Shown here: in pieces, positions 59,601 through 64,000 of the stretch | Layout of the letters: every line of letters starts with the position of its first letter | Position numbering within the stretch: the first letter of the stretch is position 1 | NCBI GenBank assembly: GCA_025267735.1 | Contig: CM046295.1 | Location: 12,783,167-12,847,166 of the forward strand | Reading direction: 5' to 3' | DNA length: 64,000 nucleotides | Source of the DNA: Mactra quadrangularis | Taxonomy: Eukaryota; Mollusca; Bivalvia; Venerida; Mactridae | Translations under genes and position numbers: made by a program | The notes under the pieces: generated by a model | Databases searched by the model: none | Told to the model about the DNA's origin: nothing | The model's input: the letters and a program-made list of their open reading frames with translations, nothing else

Positions 59601-62600
59601 CCAAACAGCCATACTTCTCCCAACTTAGAAATACGTTTTGTACGTTTAAATTCTCATTAAAACTTATTTTGTCACTGCAGCTTAAATTTGATGCAGTGTC
59701 ATTAAGCATAATAGCCTTTTCGTAAGATATTAAGTTTCGGAGATAAATTTATTTTATGCAAGTCATATTAATTCATTTCATTATATTCATTTAGATCTAC
59801 GAAGCAGCCTTGCGTGGCAAAGTAAGCGATGAAATCACGTTCACATGTTCTTTCATTGATGATTTACGTTCAGTTTTTTTACATTCAACAAACTGTGACC
59901 AAGTCTACATGATTGAACATGGGTAACAATTGCATATAATGATGTTTAATTTGCGTTTAAAATATTTCAAGTAGGAAACTGAAGGGTAACTACTGTTTTT
60001 TTACCACAGGAATATGTCGTAAGACCCTCCTTTGATTGTTTAAACATACCGTATACATTGTATATCAAATATATACTGAAAGGATAAAGAAACGCAGGGT
60101 GAAATATAAACCAGAAATTAAGTATGATATCGGGCTTTATTTAAAACGAAATTTCGTATATTTACAGATAAATTAATGCTTAAAAATTTCCAAAGTCTGT
60201 ACATTGCATCTGTCAATTGGTTTAGTGGTATTGACGATTAAATTGAATGGACCCATAGAATTTTGAAATTGCAATTGATCTGAGTCATCAATATTTTGTG
60301 TGTCCACCGTTTGCCGTGGTCACGGTCCTTATTCTTCTGGTCATAGAGTTCATGAGAGCGTTAATCTGTCTTATGGGGATGTTATGGGGATGTTGTTCCA
60401 CTTTTTAATCAGAGCTCTGGTCAAAGGCTCTCGAGTAGCAGGGGTAGCTGGCGCTTTCGAACCTGATTATCCAACTGGTCCCAAAGATGCTTGATCAGGG
60501 CTATATGGCGGCCAATCTAGTGGTTGAATGTTGTTATTGGCCAGAAAGACTTGGCAAATCTGCCTCAGTGGAAACCGTCGTGGAGCATGTGCAGCGACCC
60601 AGGTCTTACGACGCTGACGTAGAGTAGGGGTAAATTGTGGATCTACGTAGGGGCGACGTGCTCTTACACCAACTTCTCGTAATCGATTCCTTACAGTTTT
60701 TGAACTTATAGGACACCCATGATTTCCACGAACATTAAGTACATCTCAAAGGCAGTAAGGCGCCGATTACACACATGAAAGACGACGATATATTGATCCT
60801 GACGTCGTGACGTTACGCGCGGACGTTCTGACCTTGGTCGATCGGCCAATCGCCAGTTTCCCGAAGACTTCTTACAAGACGTTCTATGGTGGAAACATTA
60901 ACACCAAATTGCCTAGCAACCTAATTTTGTAGCTGTCCTTGCATCAGCATCTGAATGGCCTGACCCCTTTGAACTTCTGTGGGTCGTGCCATTCTTAAAA
61001 CGAATCAAATTCTCGATTAATTTTAGGAAAGCAGTTGGTCCTTATAAAGACTAACGCAGAGTGACTTGACCAACGCTGCATGAGACCAGAACAACACGGT
61101 GCACGAGATTTTTGTTTTTCCTTCCTCCATTTACCAGAACTGCGCACTGAACCGTGACTAAATTTTCGATACATGACAAGGTGTAATATGACCTAATTAC
61201 TCAATCCACAAAATTTCACTTTATTTGGAGAACGCGTTTTCAAAATATCGGAAGAAATGTTACCCTGCGTTTCTTTATCCTTTATCCTTTCAAGGGGAAC
61301 AACCGCGTTTTGTAGATCAGAAAATGTAGAATTATTACCATATGACATACAAAAAAACCATAATAACCTGATGGCATTAATTTTAACCACACCATTGCAT
61401 GCATTAATTATAACTCTTCTATTTGCGAAGATTCATAGTTTCAAAGCACAGACTACAAAATATGATTTATTTATAAAAAGTATCAAAAGAGTACAACAAT
61501 TTGGATACCGTGGAAATCGACACACCTAGACGAAAATCATTACAATTTCGTACTTTAAAAGCTGTATTTTACTGGGTTTAACGCCTTGTCAACACAATTT
61601 AGGTCATTTTACGGCGTCCAGGGACGCACCTAATCTAGCATTTCTGGAACCTTCAAGTTGCCTATAACCAGTACTCACCTACCCTTCCACATGGCCGGAA
61701 ACTTCTCCATATTATCTAATTAATGGAGGTAAATTGACATTAATGTCAAATTTTCATGGAAGGGTATAACCTCCCCGGGTGGGGTTCGAACCCGTACCTC
61801 CTTCGGGACACGAAATTCTAAACCCGGCGCGCTACCAACAGCGCTATCGACCCGGTTTATACTTTAAAATAACCTATCAATTGATCATTACATTTTATAC
61901 CTTCGCACAAAAATTGAATCGATAGGTAAACTTGGTCATTGGCAAAAAATATATATGTCTAAAGGTTTCATTAAACCCGGATCTGTGGCACAGCTCGTAG
62001 CGCACCGGGATTTCGAATCTAGTGTCCCGAGGGGAGGGGTGTACGGGTACGAACCCCACCCTTGGAGGTTATACCATTCCATGAAAGTTTGACAATAATG
62101 TAAATTTTCCTCCCTTATTAATATTAAGGTATATGGAAAAGTTTCCGGTCTTGTGAAATGGTAGGCGAGTACTGGTTTAAGAGGGTCTAGGAAAGCTATG
62201 TTTGATGCGCTGGATGCTTTAAAAGTAACAAAAATGTGTTGATACGGCGTAAAACCCTGTATAAATAGATAAATAACTTGAAGATTTCATAGTGCATATA
62301 TACTGTTACATGTCACAAGTTAACTTCAGTGTTTTCGGACGTAGTTCTAATGTAAAAGTTATTTTATGTATTATTTCATTTTTTTTTAGATTTTTGGCAG
62401 TTGCAAGAATTTGAAGAAAAATAAAGTTTGTCATCATTCTAAAGATCATCTAACTACATACCCTGAATCATTCGGAAATCTTCGGCCATTCAATACGAAT
62501 AACCTCGGACATATTTAGACGCCATTTTGGAACTACCTTTGCTTCACATGCCCATGCGTATGCTTTGGCAGGTGTTGAAGTAAACAAATCCACGATCGCT

Positions 62601-63704
62601 TAGGCGATGATTGATGTTTCGTTTTAGTCCATAATTTTTAAAAACAAAGTTAAATCACATCTTTGAACAATATTTAGTCAAATATTATGACATAGAAATA
62701 TGTTTTAACAAAGCTTTGAGTGTAAACAAGAAGAACTATTTTGCATAGTCATTATTATACCCGCTTCGCCTCGCGTATGTAGTATAACCCAGTAATCTTG
62801 GTGGACCTCCCACAAATCCGTCCCAGATTATAAATTCATTCAATGAATGATCGAGGTGTTCCGAATGACCCTAAATTGGGTACATCGAACTTCCTTGGCG
62901 ATCCTCTAAACAGATAAATCTCGGATATCATAAGGTGAAAAGTAAACATAGGAATTTGGTTTCTGTGGTAATATAGTCTGAACTACACAGAAATACGAGC
63001 TGTGAGACATTGTAGGCCTGCTTATGTAATAATGTGATAAAGCGAGTATTGTTCGTTTTTTCTCAACTGTCATAGAATAATTTCACGGTGGATGATTATA
63101 CACTATGTCAATATCACGAGTGTTAAACAAAGAGCACGAAGTCACCGTGAAATTATTCATGTTTTGACAGTTGAGAAAAACGAACAATAACAATTTAATT
63201 ATTAAATGTTTACATGAAAATGACAGTCGCCGGACTTTATAATCTGGTTGTATTCCTACTACGTCTGATTTCCGAGGTATATCTTCGTAGATGACCCCCG
63301 ATGTTGTTCCGAATGTAAATTGGTATTAAACTATAAACTAATATAAGATGATTACCTCTTCCTTTTACAAACATTACACCGAACAGCGTTCCACATATTA
63401 AGCATATCCCAAGTTTTACTATGTAGAAGCCAACCGTTTTTGCAGAACAACATGAAATCCTTATTTCTACTTCTTTGTCACTATCTTCAGTCAATTTGAC
63501 ACAACTGGTGTTGGACGACAACGATGAAACATTACTTACATCGTCTACTTTATTAGCCATGATCTTTTTATCATTATCTGACGTCATTTTTTGTATTGCG
63601 TCATAAGTTCTGACGCCAGACTTTGCATTTCTTTTCAAAATAGTCAAACGTCTCTTGTATAAGAAATTTTCGTCATAATTTTTGGAACGAGATCTAATTG
63701 GCAT
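47530..63704 (-). CDS. YeeE/YedE-family (TsuA-like) sulphur transporter
   Basis: Multi-pass membrane protein of the sulphur transport family PF04143, whose bacterial members YeeE/TsuA import thiosulfate through conserved cysteines. Nine shared exons join in phase behind either exon 1b (550 aa) or exon 1a (about 465 aa). Visible hallmarks (exon 1b numbering): KGRVFEPKSIRDQF after the first helix; GAGMALAGACPGVVLAQ with Cys283; LQLPLIFTVRDTIGASTSYV; and GARMAAGCTSGHGLSGMG with Cys500. The two cysteine motifs form the pseudo-symmetric halves of the family fold. The bacterial first-loop Cys has no obvious counterpart, the position reading KGRVFEP. Introns and tRNA-SINE-filled flanks rule out bacterial contamination. 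Substrate (thiosulfate or another sulphur anion) and membrane are inferred from the family, not shown. Confidence 0.93.
47663..48000 (-). repeat. Tandem array built from the YeeE-like last-exon acceptor
   Basis: About seven units, 48-52 bp apart (exon-head copies near 47663, 47735, 47783, 47831, 47883, 47933 and 47983). On the gene strand each has a pyrimidine tract, usually CATTTCAG, then about 17 bases of exon head (TGGCCATGGATTGTCTG). Copies diverge more than in the KIF23 array. The frame of exon 10 stays open through the whole array. Confidence 0.9.
48071..48260. mobile_element. Hairpin MITE (CTTTTCACAAAAATTC family), worn
   Basis: Interior GATATGATGTTTAGAAGGTA and AATTGATTTACCAAAGAAAT match other copies; ends eroded. 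Confidence 0.65.
48551..48702 (-). CDS. YeeE-like exon 9
   Basis: Residues 452-501: membrane helix VVYVCGVIVGSSLASIASD, then GGILMLWGARMAAGCT, reaching the second signature cysteine (Cys500). Acceptor TTCTTTCAG; donor CTAG|GTAAAA, phase 2. Confidence 0.94.
48732..48966 (+). repeat. SINE family A
   Basis: Head GGTCGGTAGCGCAGTTGGTA, box B GGGTTCCAATCCC, body to CTGAACGCC; tail missing. Starts 30 bases upstream of the acceptor of YeeE-like exon 9. Confidence 0.85.
48985..49185 (+). repeat. tRNA-like SINE, family D
   Basis: Head GTGACCGAGTGATTACAACG, body TGTTTTCTTGAGCAAGTAAT and AAGTTGTAAGAACGTGTTCC, tail AATAAATAAG. Confidence 0.75.
49416..49585 (-). CDS. YeeE-like exon 8
   Basis: Residues 395-451: IIGVLQLPLIFTVRDTIGAS then TSYVTMVSQ, strongly conserved in this family, and a long loop with KKRCGIGNWWQ. 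Acceptor TTTGTTTCAG; donor CAG|GTACGT, phase 0. Confidence 0.94.
49605..49975. mobile_element. MITE with GTGCCTAAAGTTTGACC ends, copy 1
   Basis: Left GTGCCTAAAGTTTGACCTCG, right GGTGGCAAACTTAGGCAC; interior TGTTAAATTTCAACACATAA. Copy 2 at 55170-55450. Confidence 0.8.
50055..50260 (-). repeat. Interspersed repeat (ATCATTGTGCTCAGTGACTTG family)
   Basis: Reversed copy, with TCGACCAATCAATGCGTAGC and GTGACGTAGTCGATGTAAAC. Confidence 0.7.
50955..51215 (-). repeat. tRNA-derived SINE, family B
   Basis: Reversed; left end GTAACGCCGTAGCAACACAT is the SINE 3' tail, right end the damaged tRNA head. Confidence 0.8.
51262..51615 (+). repeat. Interspersed repeat shared with 44505-44830
   Basis: Second copy, ending 17 bases before YeeE-like exon 7. 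Confidence 0.85.
51632..51692 (-). CDS. YeeE-like exon 7
   Basis: 61-nt exon, residues 375-395: RQLPPYDNIITAVAWRPSVAG. The AW-P-VAG pattern opens the second half of the family fold. Acceptor TTATTGTAG; donor GCAG|GTATAT, phase 1. Confidence 0.91.
51775..51975 (+). repeat. SINE family B, 3' part
   Basis: Forward orientation, body GTCAGTCACGGACAAAAGTA, GGAGTGAGTAGGTTGACTGA, and 3' end TTGCTACGGCGTTAAACCC. Confidence 0.8.
52114..52237 (-). CDS. YeeE-like exon 6
   Basis: Residues 333-374: IHKTLKLPYIVLSLPMALML, then FGSVFVLEYFWDYKKDLQNLE. A membrane helix followed by a charged loop. Donor GAG|GTAAGA, phase 0. Confidence 0.91.
52346..52590. mobile_element. Hairpin MITE (CTTTTCACAAAAATTC family), worn
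   Basis: TGAAAATTGTCGTAAGT near the left, CTTACGATATTCCTTTACAT near the right; interior pattern kept loosely. Confidence 0.5.
52752..52854 (-). CDS. YeeE-like exon 5
   Basis: Residues 299-333: a membrane helix (FTFLGCLIGALSYGMVAPLI) then a basic loop EKYTAPKKPFKNQ. Acceptor TTTCAG; donor AAAC|GTAAGT, phase 2. Confidence 0.92.
52905..53050. mobile_element. Hairpin element with TTTATTTCGGTGTA ends
   Basis: ATATTTATTTATTTCGGTGT at 52910 and ACACCGAAATAAATAT at 53034, with inner CTCACGAGTGA copies in inverted order. Confidence 0.75.
53236..53328. mobile_element. Hairpin element, 93 bp
   Basis: ATTTTCTGAGTGTACGAGTT at the left and AACTCGTACACTCAGAAAAT at the right; perfect arms over 24 bases. 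Confidence 0.85.
53580..53628 (-). CDS. YeeE-like exon 4 (first cysteine motif)
   Basis: 49-nt exon, CPGVVLAQVGAWVPNS, residues 283-298. Together with exon 3 it gives GACPGVVLAQ, the first-half motif whose Cys is needed for thiosulfate uptake in bacterial YeeE. Donor TCCA|GTAAGT. Confidence 0.93.
54298..54450. mobile_element. Hairpin MITE, copy 1 of a pair
   Basis: Arms GTCCGTTTTTTCTTCACTGTCA and TGACAGTTGAGACAAACGAAC, with inner AATAATTTCACGGTGA/TCACCGTGAAATTATT. Copy 2 at 63047-63192 is almost the same. Confidence 0.88.
54456..54846. mobile_element. MITE with AGTCCAACAGA ends
   Basis: AGTCCAACAGAATTAACCTG at the left and CAGGTTAAATCTGTTGGACT at the right, about 390 bp. It separates two copies of a CTTACATAATTATGTGTTATGCATTGAATCTAC-type segment (near 54239 and 54860), suggesting the region was duplicated around it. 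Confidence 0.8.
54998..55155 (-). CDS. YeeE-like exon 3
   Basis: Residues 230-282. QLAFCIISVIPQAKQVYNDI, then a glycine-rich helix (VVGSVILGAGMALAGA) ending immediately before the signature cysteine. Acceptor TTAATAG; donor GCT|GTAAGT, phase 0. Confidence 0.93.
55170..55450. mobile_element. MITE with GTGC-AAAGTTT ends, copy 2
   Basis: Left GTGCGTAAAGTTTAACCCC, right GGGGTCAAACTTTACGCAC; interior as in 49605-49975. Starts 15 bases upstream of the exon 3 acceptor. Confidence 0.85.
56459..57197 (+). repeat. 81-bp hairpin satellite, nine copies
   Basis: Exact 81-bp period (TTGTCTCAAG at 56460, 56541, 56622, 56703 and on). Each unit holds GTCTCAAGTTATCCT and AGGATAACATGAGAC, nearly perfect inverted arms, so each can fold alone. 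The last two units are a divergent subtype (ATAACTCGTATCGGATAAAAG). In intron 2 of the YeeE-like gene. Not CRISPR. Confidence 0.93.
57215..57415. mobile_element. Worn hairpin MITE related to 691-912
   Basis: AAGCTGTTACAACATAAATC left and GATTATTTCAGCTGTGACAG right, with ATTACATGGTCATTGAATG inside. Confidence 0.6.
57770..57960 (-). repeat. tRNA-like SINE, family D
   Basis: Reversed copy with GTTCTTACAACTTAGATTAA and GATTACCAGTCGAACTTCGT; 45 bases downstream of exon 2 on the gene strand. Confidence 0.75.
58004..58087 (-). CDS. YeeE-like exon 2
   Basis: Residues 202-229: VFEPKSIRDQFVFESFIMLK then IFLSAVCTG. The FEP-IRDQF-MLK pattern is the loop after helix 1 and start of helix 2 typical of eukaryotic family members. 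Phase 1 in matches both first exons. Confidence 0.93.
58095..58215 (+). repeat. AAT microsatellite
   Basis: Interrupted AATAATAAT and GGTAATGATAATGG repeats next to the acceptor of exon 2. Confidence 0.9.
58375..58548 (+). repeat. Interspersed repeat, copy of 25900-26125
   Basis: TTGATCACAATTGTAGTTTT, TCTACTTTC and CAGGTGTTTGAAATAAACAAATG in the same order; lies just inside the intron after exon 1b. Confidence 0.65.
58585..59188 (-). CDS. YeeE-like exon 1b (alternative N terminus)
   Basis: 201 codons. The ATG is the first after an in-frame TGA at 59213-59215. Residues 1-175 are acidic and Asn/Ser-rich with many cysteines (NCNFCNMS, CETCFNKE) and a repeated motif, DFIAGVKS and LFIAGEKS. Residues about 178-198 form a membrane helix (LFSLVVTMICGLLFGFCFG), then KGR|G with donor AGAG|GTGAGA. 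The helix and its junction match exon 1a, while the upstream parts do not. No recognised domain in the soluble part. Confidence 0.85.
59219..60075. other. Region upstream of exon 1b
   Basis: If exon 1b is a first exon its promoter lies here. No clear TATA or initiator; a weakly GC-richer patch around 59400-59470. No gene found on either strand. Confidence 0.4.
60077..61293 (-). mobile_element. Tc1/mariner-like element with deleted transposase
   Basis: Inverted ends contain AGGATAAAGAAACGCAGGGT (left, about 60081-60100) and ACCCTGCGTTTCTTTATCCT (right, about 61262-61281). A minus-strand transposase remnant starts MARPTEVQRGQAIQMLMQGQ at 60992 and shows a helix-turn-helix, ISSKTVRNRLREVGVRARRP and WPPYSPD, but has stops and frameshifts and lacks the stretch with the first two catalytic acidic residues. 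Sits between exons 1a and 1b. Confidence 0.88.
60300..60992 (-). pseudogene. Tc1-like transposase remnant
   Basis: Coding remains inside the element above, 5' at 60992. After HAPRRFPLRQ the sequence jumps to QVFLANNNIQPLDWPPYSPD, skipping roughly the central DDE core; then HLWDQL and KKWNNIP. Several stops (for example after GQLQN). Non-functional. Confidence 0.88.
61560..61857 (-). repeat. SINE family A, inverted partner
   Basis: Near-complete reversed copy, box B GGTTCGAACC at about 61783, head ending GCGCTATCGACCCGG. Forms an inverted pair with the next entry. Confidence 0.9.
61975..62279 (+). repeat. SINE family A
   Basis: Forward copy, head CCGGATCTGTGGCACAGCTC, worn box B GGTACGAACCCC, 3' end GTTGATACGGCGTAAAACCC and AAATAGATAAATAA tail. 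Confidence 0.88.
62280..63046. other. Intron or upstream sequence with repeat fragments
   Basis: 62870-63020 matches the interspersed repeat at 42605-42880. 62540-62640 (TTTGGCAGGTGTTGAAGTAAACAAATCCA) resembles 53350-53410. No exon seen. Confidence 0.5.
63047..63192. mobile_element. Hairpin MITE, copy 2 of a pair
   Basis: TATTGTTCGTTTTTTCTCAACTGTCA-type left arm and TGACAGTTGAGAAAAACGAA right arm; about 95% alike to 54298-54450 by eye. Confidence 0.88.
63356..63704 (-). CDS. YeeE-like exon 1a (alternative N terminus)
   Basis: Encodes MPIRSRSKNYDENF onward: a basic, Ser/Lys-rich cytosolic-looking segment, then a membrane helix (FYIVKLGICLICGTLFGVMF) and KGR with donor AGAG|GTAATC in phase 1. 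The ATG at 63702-63704 directly follows TTTATTTTTTCAG, so it may be an internal exon with 5' UTR or more coding sequence beyond the window. An in-frame ATG at 63723-63725 could add seven residues. Confidence 0.75.
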
Positions 63705-63879
63705 CTGAAAAAATAAACCAAACATCACGTGACCATTTTAATTCAAGTTTCCATACGGAACACCTAGGATATTTTAGAAATACGCAGGGAATCCTCGGAA
63801 AAAACTTTATAGCTTTCGTATATAACATTTTAACCAGTCATTTAGCACTTACATACCTTTGTCAATGGCTTACATCAGG

Positions 63880-64000
63880 TAAAACAATGCGATGCGATAC
63901 GATACCATGCGATACGACGTAACACAACACAACGCAATATAACACAACGCAATATAACACAACGCAATGCAACTCAACACAACGCAATATAACACACCGC
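63880..64000 (+). repeat. AACACAACGCAATAT microsatellite, runs off the window
   Basis: Starts as GCGATACGATACCATGCGATAC, then ATAACACAACGCAAT-type units to the last base. Confidence 0.9.

Overview
This is AT-rich, intron-rich animal nuclear DNA, probably from a mollusc. That is inferred from long repeat-filled introns, tRNA-derived SINEs, many short inverted-repeat (MITE-like) elements and worn Tc1 and hAT copies; the species cannot be named from the sequence. Two protein-coding genes can be rebuilt exon by exon, both on the minus strand. In both, every exon junction has GT-AG borders and a reading phase that closes.

Gene 1 (about 11.3-41.7 kb) is the KIF23/MKLP1 (ZEN-4, Pavarotti) kinesin-6 orthologue. 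It has 22 coding exons and encodes about 887 residues: motor domain, long neck, coiled-coil stalk, then a basic serine-rich tail with a nuclear-localisation motif. KIF23 with RACGAP1 forms centralspindlin, which builds the spindle midzone and midbody in cytokinesis. Two CCAAT boxes and an E2F-type site lie 120-220 bp upstream of the ATG, as expected for a mitotic gene.

Gene 2 (about 47.3 kb to the right part of the window) encodes a multi-pass membrane protein of the YeeE/YedE (sulphur transport, TsuA-like) family. Bacterial members import thiosulfate. Nine shared exons carry both family cysteine motifs (GACPG and GCTSGHG). Two different upstream exons, at 63.4-63.7 kb and 58.6-59.2 kb, each provide a different cytosolic-looking N terminus plus a first membrane helix, and both end in the same splice phase. 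This suggests alternative promoters or first exons. The product would be 550 or about 465 residues.

The most unusual structural feature is tandem arrays grown from splice junctions. At KIF23 exon 4, a 50-bp unit made of the last 20 bases of the intron and the first 30 of the exon is present seven times. At the last exon of the YeeE-like gene, a unit of about 50 bp again carries the acceptor and the exon head, about seven times. The intron after KIF23 exon 5 begins with a run of 5'-splice-site-like repeats.

The rest is repeats. 1-11.2 kb is intergenic, with SINE, MITE and satellite blocks. 41.9-47.3 kb is intergenic and includes an array of YY1-like motifs. The introns carry at least four SINE families, several hairpin MITE families, an 81-bp hairpin satellite, a deleted Tc1-like element, a hAT transposase tail and a LINE fragment. 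Nothing in the window looks bacterial or viral, and there is no CRISPR array or genuine tRNA gene.
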